From positions 124,001-188,000 of the forward strand of contig CANMZB010000003.1 of NCBI GenBank assembly GCA_947502265.1: DNA of 64,000 bases. The letters run 5' to 3'. Source of the DNA: an uncultured Sulfitobacter sp. GTDB lineage: Bacteria; Pseudomonadota; Alphaproteobacteria; Rhodobacterales; Rhodobacteraceae. The translations under genes were made by a program, and so were the position numbers. This document shows, piece after piece, positions 55,196-63,841 of this stretch. Position 1 is the stretch's first letter; the number at the start of each line of letters is the position of its first letter. The notes beneath the pieces were generated by a model, which was not told the DNA's origin, made no database searches, and was given only the letters and a program-made list of their open reading frames with translations.

Positions 55196-55219
55196 GTTAC
55201 AGTCCTACCGCAGTGGGGG

Positions 55220-55903
55220 TCATGCGACCCGCCGCTGTTCCTTGTCCAGAAAATAGGCGGCGAAGCACCCCAGAATGACCCAGGCGGCCATGCCAACACC
55301 AAAAGCGCGTGCAGCGAACAGGGCCGCGATTTCGGGCGGAACAGGTCCGGTAAAGCTGTCGGGTTCCGGTGCGCCAATGAGATGCGGAGCGGCAAGCAGA
55401 ATGACCGCAACACCCCACAGCATCCAGCCGCGACCAAACGCCAGAAGCCATAACGCGACGCCAGCGGAGATCACGGTAGCGAACCACCAGATCTGGCGCG
55501 CGCCGACATCTGCCGCCGCGACACCCGGCACTTCGGGAGCAAGCGTCAGGCCGGGCGCAAAATGCGCCGCAACAAAACCGGCGATGCCCCAGACGATCCC
55601 GTGTCGGGGTGTCACCTCTGCGCCGCGTTCCTGGGCGAGCGACATCAGGGCGACAAGGATAAAGGCATATCCGCAATAGGTCATCATCGTGAAGACGATG
55701 CTCAGCAGATCGCGCATCGGGTCAAAGCCCGGCAAATCGGGATGCGCCGATACCGCCTGCGCGCCAAAATGGACAAGCTGCCCGCCCTCGTACAATTCAG
55801 CATGCAAAAGCACAGGTTGCACGAAAATTATCTGCAACAGGCCGGCAATCAGACCCGATACAGCACCAGCGAACAACGCGCTGGTCAGCAATTTTGAAAG
55901 CAT
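55220..55903 (-). CDS. cbtA: Cobalt transporter subunit CbtA
   Basis: 227 aa with about five membrane helices. MLSKLLTSALFAGAVSGLIAGLLQIIFVQPVLLHAELYE and the C-terminal GAVPPEIA-type loop to FAARAFGVGMAAWVILGCFAAYF match CbtA. CbtAB systems are predicted B12-controlled cobalt importers. It follows cbtB after 3 bases. Confidence 0.93.
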   Translation of the reverse strand: MLSKLLTSALFAGAVSGLIAGLLQIIFVQPVLLHAELYEGGQLVHFGAQAVSAHPDLPGFDPMRDLLSIVFTMMTYCGYAFILVALMSLAQERGAEVTPRHGIVWGIAGFVAAHFAPGLTLAPEVPGVAAADVGARQIWWFATVISAGVALWLLAFGRGWMLWGVAVILLAAPHLIGAPEPDSFTGPVPPEIAALFAARAFGVGMAAWVILGCFAAYFLDKEQRRVA

Positions 55904-55906
55904 GGT

Positions 55907-56083
55907 TTAGTGGCAGGGAAAGCCGGTTGCGTGGCGCATATCATGCGCCGCATCATGCAGGGTTTCCGCCTGCAAGTGGCCTGTCACAGTAATGACGGCA
56001 ACGCCCAGAACAACCGCAAACAATGCGGGAAGCGCGGTGGTCCGGCTGGCGGGGATTGCTTTAACTTCGGTTTTCATCTTCAT
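55907..56083 (-). CDS. cbtB: Cobalt transporter subunit CbtB
   Basis: 58 aa (ATG at 56083; a second in-frame ATG at 56077 is equally possible, with AGGAG nine bases upstream). One membrane helix (TALPALFAVVLGVAVITVTG) and the C-terminal metal-binding tail HDAAHDMRHATGFPCH typical of CbtB. It is the first gene after the cobalamin riboswitch. Confidence 0.92.
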   Translation of the reverse strand: MKMKTEVKAIPASRTTALPALFAVVLGVAVITVTGHLQAETLHDAAHDMRHATGFPCH

Positions 56084-56120
56084 CTTCTCCTTACCGTCAC
56101 ACCCGACGGGATATATTACG

Positions 56121-56299
56121 TTCGTGCCGGGCAGGTCTCCTGGCTCGCGGGTCGTAACCTATGCCCGCCTTCCCCGCCTTTTTGGGGGCAAGTGGCGTAT
56201 TGGGCAACGGCTCACCGCTTACAGTCGCGGGGGCGGCTTCAGATCGGAGCGAATATTCCTACTGAATTCCCTATTAGTCCCCAAAAGGACACCAAGCTC
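56121..56299 (-). promoter_or_regulatory. Cobalamin riboswitch controlling the cbt-cob operon
   Basis: On the minus strand the aptamer runs from TTGGTGTCC (about 56299) through GGGACTAATAGGGAA, then GAAGCCGCCCCCGCGACTGTAAGC and GCCACTTGCC, to the B12 box AGCCAGGAGACCTGCC (about 56146-56131). The conserved core order matches the AdoCbl riboswitch class. After it, CCGTC-N6-GACGG forms a short hairpin just before the cbtB AAGGAG, consistent with translational (Shine-Dalgarno) control. The rest of the gap (56084-56407) shows no gene. Confidence 0.95.
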
Positions 56300-56407
56300 C
56301 TATAGCTACGCGGATTCCCTCTCTCCGTGCAAGTCAAATTCGGCGAAACCGCCGCTTTGTGCCGGTGTTCGCTGGTCATTCGCCTAATCGCGACACATCA
56401 TATCCAG

Positions 56408-57298
56408 ATGAAGACGGATCGCACCCTTACAGCCATTGCGCTGATGTTGCTGGCACTCTGCCTGTTCGATGCGATGGGCCTGATTATCAAGCACCTCTCG
56501 CCCCGTTACAGCGCGGCGGAGCTATCGACCTACCGCAATGTTTTTGGATTGATCCCCTCGGTGCTGGTGCTTTGCGCGTCGCGCGAGTGGCATGCGAAGG
56601 GGCGCGTTCTCAAGCTGCGGCAATGGCGGCTTGCGCTGGTGCGCGGGCTGATCCTGACATTTGCGCAGTTTTGCTACTATCTGTCGCTTGGGCTTTTGAC
56701 CTTTGCGACCGCCACGACGATCACCTATGCCAATGCACTCTTTGCCACGGCGTTGGCTGTTCCGTTCCTGCGCGAACAAGTGGGCGGCGTGCGTTGGGGG
56801 GCCGTTATCGTCGGATTTGTCGGGGTGGTCTGGATCGTGCGACCGGGCGGGGATACCTTCACGGCCGCCGCATTGCTGCCGCTGATTGCTGCGGCGCTTT
56901 ATGCGATGACGGGCGTGACCGCGCGGATGATGGACGAAGACCTGCCGACTCCGCTGATCAATCTGTATTCCACCGGCATTGCCATAATCGGGGCGCTGGT
57001 GCTGGCGCTTGTCACGGGTGGGTTTACGCCGCTGGTACAGACGCAGGATTTGTGGTGGATTATGGCGATGGGCGGTTTTGGCGGCTCGGCTGTGCTGCTT
57101 TTGATCATGGCCTTCCGCATGACAGAGCAAAGCAACCTTGCGCCGTTCAATTACTTCGGCATCCCGCTTGCCTTTGTGCTGGGGTGGTTGTTTTACGATG
57201 AGGCGCCGTGGTCAGAGCTGTTCCCCGGTGCGTTGCTGATCATCGCCAGCGGGCTGATCATCGTCTGGCGCGAGCGCCGTCTGCGCGCCGCCCGTTAA
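56408..57298 (+). CDS. DMT-superfamily (EamA) transporter
   Basis: 296 aa from the ATG at 56408; the Shine-Dalgarno is poor. Ten membrane helices in two EamA repeats: LMLLALCLFDAMGLIIKHLSPRYSAAELSTYRNVFGL in the first and LLPLIAAALYAMTGVTARMM...FGIPLAFVLGWLFYDEAPWSELFPGALLIIASGLIIVWRERR in the second. Exporter of unknown metabolite. Divergent from the riboswitch operon and overlaps the end of the Fur-family gene. Confidence 0.93.
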   Translation: MKTDRTLTAIALMLLALCLFDAMGLIIKHLSPRYSAAELSTYRNVFGLIPSVLVLCASREWHAKGRVLKLRQWRLALVRGLILTFAQFCYYLSLGLLTFATATTITYANALFATALAVPFLREQVGGVRWGAVIVGFVGVVWIVRPGGDTFTAAALLPLIAAALYAMTGVTARMMDEDLPTPLINLYSTGIAIIGALVLALVTGGFTPLVQTQDLWWIMAMGGFGGSAVLLLIMAFRMTEQSNLAPFNYFGIPLAFVLGWLFYDEAPWSELFPGALLIIASGLIIVWRERRLRAAR

Positions 57299-57726
57299 GA
57301 GCGGCGCACCTTGCGGCAATAAAGTTCGAAGCGATGGTGGACGACCTCGTAACCAAGTTCGCGCGCAATTTCGTCCTGTAGCTGCTCGATCTTGTCGGAC
57401 TGGAATTCGATCACCTCGCCGGTGTCGACATCCAGAATATGATCGTGATGCTCCTCATGTGCTGTCTCGAAGCGCGCACCGCCGCCTTCAAAGCTGTGGC
57501 GATGCACCACGCCCTGCTCTTCGAGCACCGACAAGGTGCGGTAGACCGTCGCCAACGAGACCGACGGCTCCACCGCGCGGGCGCGGTCGTGGAGCTCAAC
57601 TGCATCGGGATGGTCGTCGGCATCGGCGATAACACCCAGAAGGGCGATGCGCTGGCGGGTGACACGGATGCCTGCCTTGCGTAGTGCCGCCGTCATTTTC
57701 TCTGCCTTGTCGCTCTCGTTGACCAT
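57295..57726 (-). CDS. mur: Fur-family regulator, probably the manganese regulator Mur
   Basis: 143 aa. Winged helix with TRQRIALLGVIADADDHPDAVELHDRA and SLATVYRTLSVLEEQGVVHRH, then the metal site HEEHHDHILDVDTGEVIEF. The Cys pair of enterobacterial Fur (CLDCG) is replaced by VDTG, as in the Mur-type Fur proteins of alphaproteobacteria. It is divergent from sitABCD, supporting Mn(II)-dependent repression of that importer. Zur or true Fur function cannot be excluded. Confidence 0.88.
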   Translation of the reverse strand: MVNESDKAEKMTAALRKAGIRVTRQRIALLGVIADADDHPDAVELHDRARAVEPSVSLATVYRTLSVLEEQGVVHRHSFEGGGARFETAHEEHHDHILDVDTGEVIEFQSDKIEQLQDEIARELGYEVVHHRFELYCRKVRRS

Positions 57727-57737
57727 GTTGGCACCTC

Positions 57738-57812
57738 ACATTCTCATTAACGATCTATCTTTGAGAATCGTTATCATTCTTATTTACAGTTGTGAATGGT
57801 TCTCATAAGCAT
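57738..57812. promoter_or_regulatory. Three Fur/Mur-box-like elements between mur and sitA
   Basis: The 118-base divergent region is AT-rich and carries three related elements: ATTCTCATTAACGAT (from about 57740), TGAGAATCGTTATCATTCT (57762-57780, near-palindromic AGAAT-N7-ATTCT) and TGAATGGTTCTCATAAGC (57793-57810). They share AAT/TTCTCAT words like the Fur-box NATWAT pattern. They flank or overlap the sitA promoter. Confidence 0.5.
57783..57811 (+). promoter_or_regulatory. Candidate sitA promoter
   Basis: TTTACA (57783-57788) and TAAGCA (57806-57811) are spaced by 17 bases, 33 bases before the ATG at 57845. The third Fur-box-like element lies in the spacer and -10. Confidence 0.35.
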
Positions 57813-57844
57813 TTTCACAATGATCTTAGCACGAGGAAATTGAT

Positions 57845-58744
57845 ATGATGCGTCTTGCGACTTCTGTGAAAACCGCACTGTTCGCTGCAAGCCTCGCGAC
57901 AGCGGGAACCGCCGCACTCGCGCAGGACAAATTCAAGGCCGTCACCACCTTTACCGTGATCGCCGACATGGCGCAGAACGTGGCGGGGGATGCTGCCACC
58001 GTGGAAAGCATCACCAAACCGGGCGCGGAAATCCACGGGTATGCGCCCACCCCGCGCGATATCATCCGCGCACAGGATGCCGACCTTATCTTGTGGAACG
58101 GCCTTGGCCTCGAACTTTGGTTCGAGCAGTTTTTTCGCAATCTCAAAGACATACCGTCAATCACATTGACCGATGGCGTCGAGCCGATCAGCATTTCGGG
58201 GGGCGAATATGATGGCAAGCCAAACCCGCATGCGTGGATGAGCCTCAGCTCGGCGTTGATTTATGTAGACAACATCCGTGACGGTTTTGTACTACATGAT
58301 CCCGACAATGCAGAAATCTATACCGCCAACGCCGAAGCCTATAAAAAGCGGATCGCCGAGACGATCGAGCCTTTGCGCGACCAGATCCAGATGGTCCCGG
58401 ACGGGCAGCGCTGGTTGGTATCTTGCGAAGGCGCGTTCAGCTATCTCACCCGTGACTTCGGCATGAAAGAGCTGTTTTTGTGGCCCATCAACGCGGACAG
58501 CCAAGGCACGCCGCAACAGGTGCGCCGCGTTATCGACGCTGTGCGCGAAAACGATGTGCCTGCGGTGTTCTGCGAATCCACCGTCAGTCAGGCCCCTGCC
58601 CGGCAGGTCGCCCGCGAAACCGGCGCGGAATACGGCGGGATGCTGTATGTGGACAGCCTGACCGAGGCTGACGGACCGGTGCCGACCTACCTTGATCTGC
58701 TGCGCACCACATCGCAAACCATAGCCGAGGGACTGACCCGTTGA
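57845..58744 (+). CDS. sitA: Manganese/zinc/iron ABC transporter, substrate-binding protein SitA
   Basis: 299 aa. Signal peptide ([18 protein letters not shown]). Cluster A-1 metal-binding protein with ligand motifs [11 protein letters not shown] (His), [11 protein letters not shown] (His), [14 protein letters not shown] (Glu) and YVDSL (Asp), the His-His-Glu-Asp set of the Mn/Fe-type SitA/MntC group. No long His-rich loop as in ZnuA, so Mn(II) is more likely than Zn(II). GAGGAAATTGAT precedes the start. First gene of sitABCD. Confidence 0.93.
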   Translation: MMRLATSVKTALFAASLATAGTAALAQDKFKAVTTFTVIADMAQNVAGDAATVESITKPGAEIHGYAPTPRDIIRAQDADLILWNGLGLELWFEQFFRNLKDIPSITLTDGVEPISISGGEYDGKPNPHAWMSLSSALIYVDNIRDGFVLHDPDNAEIYTANAEAYKKRIAETIEPLRDQIQMVPDGQRWLVSCEGAFSYLTRDFGMKELFLWPINADSQGTPQQVRRVIDAVRENDVPAVFCESTVSQAPARQVARETGAEYGGMLYVDSLTEADGPVPTYLDLLRTTSQTIAEGLTR

Positions 58745-59592
58745 GCAACGCATCAGGCATTACAGCCCGCAATGTGACCGTTACATATCGTAACGGTCAC
58801 ACGGCCCTGCGCGATGCCAGCTTTGAAATCCCGCAAGGCACCATTACGGCGCTGGTCGGGGTGAACGGGGCGGGTAAATCGACCCTGTTCAAGGCGATTA
58901 TGGGCTTTGTTCCGGCGGCGCAGGGGGAAATTACGGTGATGGGAATGCCGGTCAAAGAGGCGTTGTCGAAAAACATCGTGGCCTATGTGCCGCAATCCGA
59001 AGAGGTCGATTGGTCCTTTCCGGTGCTGGTCGAAGATGTGGTGATGATGGGCCGTTATGGCCACATGGGCTTCTTCCGCCGTCCCAAGAGCGCCGACCAT
59101 GACGCGGTCACCAATGCGCTGTCACGTGTGAATATGCTTGAGTTCCGGCACCGCCAGATCGGTGAATTGTCGGGCGGGCAGCGCAAGCGGGTGTTCCTTG
59201 CCCGTGCGCTGGCGCAGGAAGGGCAGGTTATTCTGCTGGACGAGCCGTTTACCGGCGTCGATGTAAAGACCGAGGAGGCCATCATCGCGCTCTTGCGCGA
59301 AATGCGCGATGAGGGGCGCGTGATGCTTGTCTCGACGCATAACCTTGGCTCGGTGCCTGAATTCTGCGACCGCACCGTGTTGGTCAAGGAAACCGTGCTG
59401 GCGTACGGCCCGACAGAGACGACATTCACCCACGACAATCTCGAAGTGGCGTTTGGCGGGGTGCTGCGGCACTTCGTTCTCGGCGGATCGGACCTGCACG
59501 ACGATGATGACGCGCGCCTGATCCGTGTAATCTCGGATGATGAACGGCCCTTTGTCGTATACGGCGAAGAAGTGAAGGAGGATGCAAAGTGA
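58741..59592 (+). CDS. sitB: Manganese/iron ABC transporter, ATP-binding protein SitB
   Basis: 283 aa from a TTG at 58741 overlapping the sitA stop. Walker [10 protein letters not shown], signature [17 protein letters not shown], Walker [13 protein letters not shown] and H-loop STHNLG. C-terminal extension rich in Asp ([10 protein letters not shown]). Energises metal import with SitC and SitD. Confidence 0.95.
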   Translation: MSNASGITARNVTVTYRNGHTALRDASFEIPQGTITALVGVNGAGKSTLFKAIMGFVPAAQGEITVMGMPVKEALSKNIVAYVPQSEEVDWSFPVLVEDVVMMGRYGHMGFFRRPKSADHDAVTNALSRVNMLEFRHRQIGELSGGQRKRVFLARALAQEGQVILLDEPFTGVDVKTEEAIIALLREMRDEGRVMLVSTHNLGSVPEFCDRTVLVKETVLAYGPTETTFTHDNLEVAFGGVLRHFVLGGSDLHDDDDARLIRVISDDERPFVVYGEEVKEDAK

Positions 59593-60446
59593 TCGACACG
59601 CTGCTGCTGCCATTCTCCTATGGTTACATGTTCAACGCGATGTGGGTAAGCGCGCTGGTGGGCGGGGTTTGCGCGTTTCTCTCTGCCTATCTGATGCTCA
59701 AGGGCTGGTCGCTGATAGGTGACGCATTGAGCCATTCCATCGTGCCAGGGGTTGCGGGGGCCTATATGCTGGGCCTGCCGTTTGCTTTGGGGGCCTTTGC
59801 CGCTGGCGGGCTGGCGGCGGGGGCGATGCTGTTTCTCAACGAACGCTCGGGGCTGAAGGAAGACACGATCATCGGCCTGATCTTTACCTCGTTCTTCGGT
59901 TTGGGGCTGTTCATGGTGTCCCTGTCGCCGACTTCTGTTTCGGTCCAGACGATCACGATGGGCAATATCCTTGCCATTACGCCGGGCGACACGCTGCAAC
60001 TGGCGATCATCGGATTTGTCACGCTGGCCGTGCTACTGGCAAAGTGGAAGGACTTTATGGTCACGTTCTTTGATGAAAACCACGCGCGCTCCATCGGGCT
60101 GCGGCCCGGCCTGTTGAAGGTCGTGTTTTTCACGCTGCTGTCGGCCTCTTGCGTTGCGGCGTTGCAAACGGTGGGGGCGTTTTTGGTGATTGCGATGGTG
60201 GTCACACCGGGGGCCACGGCATATCTGCTGACGGACCGTTTTCCGCGCCTGTTGATCCTCAGCGTCGCAATCGGCTCGCTTACCAGCTTTTTCGGCGCAT
60301 ACCTCAGCTTTTTCGTCGACGGCGCGACCGGTGGTTTGATTGTGTCCTTGCAGACGATCATCTTTCTGGTGGTGTTCTTTGTCGCACCCAAACACGGATA
60401 TCTCGCGGCGCGGCGCAAGGCCGCCGCTGCGTTGGAGGCGCATTGA
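59589..60446 (+). CDS. sitC: Manganese/iron ABC transporter permease SitC
   Basis: 285 aa from a GTG at 59589 overlapping the sitB stop. ABC-3 family permease with eight or more helices: [30 protein letters not shown] and [40 protein letters not shown] are family signatures. Confidence 0.95.
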   Translation: MIDTLLLPFSYGYMFNAMWVSALVGGVCAFLSAYLMLKGWSLIGDALSHSIVPGVAGAYMLGLPFALGAFAAGGLAAGAMLFLNERSGLKEDTIIGLIFTSFFGLGLFMVSLSPTSVSVQTITMGNILAITPGDTLQLAIIGFVTLAVLLAKWKDFMVTFFDENHARSIGLRPGLLKVVFFTLLSASCVAALQTVGAFLVIAMVVTPGATAYLLTDRFPRLLILSVAIGSLTSFFGAYLSFFVDGATGGLIVSLQTIIFLVVFFVAPKHGYLAARRKAAAALEAH

Positions 60447-61276
60447 TGGACATTCTTTTGCAGCCGTTTCAGTTCGCCTTTATGAACAATGCGTTTCTGA
60501 TAATGATGATTCTGGCCGTCCCGACCAGCCTTTTGTCGTGTTATCTGGTACTTAAGGGCTGGTCGTTGATGGGTGATGCCATCAGCCATGCGGTACTGCC
60601 GGGGATTGTGCTGGCGTATATTTCGGGCATTCCGCTGATCATCGGGGCGTTTTGCGCGGGCATGTTTTGCGCACTCAGCACCGGCTTTCTATCTGAAAAC
60701 AGCAGGATAAAGCAAGATACGGTGATGGGCATCGTATTCTCGGGCATGTTCGGCTTTGGCATCGTGCTTTACACCAAGATATCGACCGATGTGCATCTGG
60801 ATCACATCCTGTTCGGCAACATGTTGGGCGTTGGACCGGTTGATCTATGGACGGCGGGGTTGATCGCGCTGTTCGTGGCGGCGGCCATTCTGGCCAAGCG
60901 GAAGGATCTGATGTTGCATTCCTTTGATCCGGTGCAGGCACAGGCGGTGGGGCTGCGCGTTGGCTGGCTGCACTATGGTCTGCTTGCCCTGATCTCGCTT
61001 ACCATTGTGGCGACGCTGTCGGCGGTCGGGATCATCCTGTCCATCGGTCTGCTTATTGCGCCGGGAGCGATTGCGTTTTTGCTGACGCGGCAGTTCTCGC
61101 AAATGCTGCCGGTGGCGGTTGGCGTGACGATGGTGTCGGGGTTTCTGGGCGTTTACATCAGTTTTTACATTGATAGCGCGCCTGCGCCGACGGTTATCCT
61201 GATCCTGACGGCGATCTTTATCGCGGCATTTATCCGCACCAGCATCCAGACGCGCCGCCAGTCGGCGGCGCGCTAG
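60446..61276 (+). CDS. sitD: Manganese/iron ABC transporter permease SitD
   Basis: 276 aa from the ATG at 60446, sharing one base with the sitC stop. Paralogue of SitC: LVLKGWSLMGDAISHAVLPGIVLAYISGIP and IVATLSAVGIILSIGLLIAPGAIAFLLTRQFSQML. Together they form the heterodimeric membrane channel. A 9-base-arm hairpin overlaps the 3' end. Confidence 0.95.
   Translation: MDILLQPFQFAFMNNAFLIMMILAVPTSLLSCYLVLKGWSLMGDAISHAVLPGIVLAYISGIPLIIGAFCAGMFCALSTGFLSENSRIKQDTVMGIVFSGMFGFGIVLYTKISTDVHLDHILFGNMLGVGPVDLWTAGLIALFVAAAILAKRKDLMLHSFDPVQAQAVGLRVGWLHYGLLALISLTIVATLSAVGIILSIGLLIAPGAIAFLLTRQFSQMLPVAVGVTMVSGFLGVYISFYIDSAPAPTVILILTAIFIAAFIRTSIQTRRQSAAR
61251..61272 (+). terminator. Hairpin at the sitD stop codon, possible terminator
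   Basis: CGCGCCGCC-AGTC-GGCGGCGCG, 9-base perfect arms, ending two bases before the sitD TAG. No U-tract follows, so termination would need Rho or convergence with pncB transcription. Confidence 0.35.
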
Positions 61277-61297
61277 AGCGCCCGGCCTTAAAGGCGT

Positions 61298-62590
61298 CTA
61301 GACGACAACCTTCTGGGCGATCTGTTCACCAACGTCGAACACCCGTTTATAGCGGGCGATTTCATCCGCCGGTCCCATCGCCTTGTTCGGGTTGTCCGAC
61401 AGCTTGACCGTGGGCCTGCCATTAGCGCTCACGGCCTTGCAGACAAGGCTGAAGGGGGCCAGCGCGTCGTCCGGCACCAGACCACGGAAATCATTGGTAA
61501 GCAGCGTGCCCCACCCGAAAGAAATTGACACTTTGCCCGCGAATTGCGTGTGCAGTTCCATGATCTTGGCCACGTCCAGCCCGTCACTGAAGATGATCCG
61601 CTTTTTCAACGGATCTTCGCCGCGCCCCTTCCACCAGTCGATGGCGTTTTGCGCCGCCGCTGCGGGATCGCCGCTGTCGACGCGGATACCGGTCCAGCCA
61701 GCCAGCCAGTCGGGCGCGCTGTCGAGGAACCCTTGGGTGCCGTAAGTGTCGGGCAGGATGATGCGCAGATTGCCTTCATGCTCTTCCTGCCAGTCCTCAA
61801 GCACTTTGTAAGGGGCCTGAAACAGTTCCTTGTCCGTCTCGGCCAAAGCGGCATAAACCATGGGCAATTCATGGGCATTGGTGCCGATCGCTTCCAGCTC
61901 GCGTTTCATCGCGATCTTGCAGTTGGAGGTCCCGGTAAACTTTGGACCCAGCCCCTCGTGCATGGCTTGCACACACCAGTCCTGCCACAGAAAGCTGTGC
62001 CGCCGCCGTGTGCCGAAATCCGCGATGGACACATCGGGAATGTCGCGCAGCGCCTCGATCTTTTCCCAGACGCGGGTCATGGCGCGGGCGTAAAGCACCT
62101 GAAGCTCGAACTTTCCCATCGGGTTAAGTACCGCGCGGCTGCGCAACTCCATCAAGATTGCCAGAGCGGGAATTTCCCAGAGCATGACCTCGTGCCATTT
62201 GCCCTCGAACGTCAGCTCGTATTGATCGCCTTTACGCTCCAGATGGTAGGGCGGCAGGCGCATCCCTTCGAACCACTCCATGAAATCGGGGCGGAACATC
62301 TGGCGCTTGCCGTAAAATGTGTTGCCGCGCAGCCAGGTGGATTCACCACGGCTGAGGCTGAGGCTGCGGACATGATCCAGTTGCTCGCGCAGCTCGCCCT
62401 CGTCGATCAGATCGGCCAGCGGAATTTCCTTGGACCGGTTGATCAGGCTGAACACCACCTGCGTGTCCCGCTTGTTGCGGAAAATGCTTTGGCACATCAG
62501 AAGCTTGTAGAAATCCGTGTCGATCAGGGACCGCACGATGGGGTCGATCTTCCACTTGTGGTTCCAGACGCGTGTCGCGATATCAACCAT
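61298..62590 (-). CDS. pncB: Nicotinate phosphoribosyltransferase PncB
   Basis: 430 aa from the ATG at 62590, with AAGGGAG upstream inside the previous gene. SLIDTDFYKLLMCQSIF, IADFGTRRRHSFLWQDWCVQAM, GTSNCKIAMKRELEAIGTNAHELPM, GIRVDSGDPAAAAQNAIDWW, IIFSDGLDVAKIMEL and SFGWGTLLTNDF match the family. It makes nicotinate mononucleotide in the Preiss-Handler NAD salvage route. Overlaps the upstream gene by 8 bases; converges on sitD. Confidence 0.97.
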   Translation of the reverse strand: MVDIATRVWNHKWKIDPIVRSLIDTDFYKLLMCQSIFRNKRDTQVVFSLINRSKEIPLADLIDEGELREQLDHVRSLSLSRGESTWLRGNTFYGKRQMFRPDFMEWFEGMRLPPYHLERKGDQYELTFEGKWHEVMLWEIPALAILMELRSRAVLNPMGKFELQVLYARAMTRVWEKIEALRDIPDVSIADFGTRRRHSFLWQDWCVQAMHEGLGPKFTGTSNCKIAMKRELEAIGTNAHELPMVYAALAETDKELFQAPYKVLEDWQEEHEGNLRIILPDTYGTQGFLDSAPDWLAGWTGIRVDSGDPAAAAQNAIDWWKGRGEDPLKKRIIFSDGLDVAKIMELHTQFAGKVSISFGWGTLLTNDFRGLVPDDALAPFSLVCKAVSANGRPTVKLSDNPNKAMGPADEIARYKRVFDVGEQIAQKVVV

Positions 62591-63158
62591 GTGTGGCTCC
62601 CTTGTTTTTGAGCGTCCGCGCGGCGGCAAATTCCGGCCGGACAACCCATATCCAATTTTCCGAACTATCTGTTTCGGAAGATTCGGTGGCAATAATTGCT
62701 GTGGCAACCGTTTTACCGGCTTCATTCGGGTCATTGGGCGGGCGCACCCCCACCAGCCCTCCCAAGGCGGCAGCGGCCCGGCCCAGATGGAGATTCGTTG
62801 CCGAATAATCCGCATAGCCCGCCACATTTGCAAGCGCACCGGCGGTCATGCCCGAGGAACCCGCGCTCACCAGCGCATCCAGCATCGCCCCTACGGGCGC
62901 GGAAAAATCCGTGCCGGACAGCGCACATTCAAACTCGTGCGCCGTTGGCACATCGAAATCATAGATTTCATCATGCACCCGCGCCGCTTCGATCCCGCGC
63001 AGCTTTTGTTTGAGGGCTTCAAGGACGTTTTCAAGCCCGTCCGCTTGCGCTTCGCCAACATGGCCTGCGCCGGGCTTTGCGCCGGTCAGATACACCAGTC
63101 CGCGGGTTTTATTGGCTTTCAGGGTGTAGTGACGGAACTCTTGCACGGTGACCTTCAT
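62583..63158 (-). CDS. Uncharacterised protein in the NAD-salvage operon
   Basis: 191 aa. Overlaps the pncA stop (ATGA) and the pncB start, so firmly part of the operon. No signal peptide or membrane helix. The middle (SSGMTAGALANVAGYADYSATNLHLGRAAAALGGLVG, about 110-146) resembles the small helical motif seen in some HNH-nuclease and restriction-type proteins (GELA..GY..Y..NL.YG.LG..L). The N-terminal part (HYTLKANKTRGLVYLTGAKPG) is unfamiliar. I cannot assign a function; a regulator or DNA/nucleotide-binding role in NAD salvage is possible. Confidence 0.8.
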   Translation of the reverse strand: MKVTVQEFRHYTLKANKTRGLVYLTGAKPGAGHVGEAQADGLENVLEALKQKLRGIEAARVHDEIYDFDVPTAHEFECALSGTDFSAPVGAMLDALVSAGSSGMTAGALANVAGYADYSATNLHLGRAAAALGGLVGVRPPNDPNEAGKTVATAIIATESSETDSSENWIWVVRPEFAAARTLKNKGATHG

Positions 63159-63748
63159 TTGAGGCGTACTCCCGCGCCTATCATCGCCTTTGTCGCTTCG
63201 TCCAGCGAGCCGTTCAGATCAATTGCGCGGGCAAGGTCGCGGCGGACGTTAACCTTGAGACCCAGTTGCGCTGCATCCACAGCCGAATAGTTGACGCAGA
63301 AATCCAGTGCCAGCCCGACAAGCGTAACCTCGGTGATGCCACGGCTGCGCAGGTAACCGTCGAGGCCCGTGGGCGTTTTATGGTCATTCTCGAAGAACGC
63401 CGAATAGCTGTCGATTGCGGGATTGTACCCTTTGCGGATGATCATATCGGCGCGGTCTGTTTCCAGCAGCGGGTGAAAGGCGGCCCCGTCGCTACCTTGA
63501 ATACAGTGATCCGGCCACAGGACCTGTGGGCCATAAGGCATGTCGATCATGTCATACGGCGATTTTCCGTCATGTACCGACGCAAAAGAGGAGTGCCCCG
63601 CCGGATGCCAGTCCTGCGTCAGCACCACGGCATCGAACTGCGCCATCAGCACATTGATCCCTGCGACAATTTCATCCCCGCCGGTAACGGCGAGCGCGCC
63701 GCCGGGGCAAAAATCATTCTGAACGTCGATCACCAAAAGCGCGTGCAT
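63155..63748 (-). CDS. pncA: Nicotinamidase PncA
   Basis: 197 aa. Isochorismatase fold with the catalytic triad Asp8 (VIDVQNDF), Lys106 (IIRKGYNP) and Cys151 (ALDFCVNYSA), and metal ligands Asp46, His48 (TQDWHP) and His81. It hydrolyses nicotinamide to nicotinate, feeding PncB. First gene of pncA-unknown-pncB. Confidence 0.97.
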   Translation of the reverse strand: MHALLVIDVQNDFCPGGALAVTGGDEIVAGINVLMAQFDAVVLTQDWHPAGHSSFASVHDGKSPYDMIDMPYGPQVLWPDHCIQGSDGAAFHPLLETDRADMIIRKGYNPAIDSYSAFFENDHKTPTGLDGYLRSRGITEVTLVGLALDFCVNYSAVDAAQLGLKVNVRRDLARAIDLNGSLDEATKAMIGAGVRLK

Positions 63749-63841
63749 GGCATAACCTCTCTTCTACGAAAACCTCGTAGGACGGGTTTTAACCCACGCG
63801 CCCCTTGCACAACAGCCCCCGACGCGCCTATTTGCTGGCGC

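Noticed and set aside
62590..62839. Upstream extension of pncB to an ATG at 62839
   Set aside because: It would run through the C-terminus of the preceding gene; the ATG at 62590 has a good ribosome binding site and the normal PncB N-terminus.
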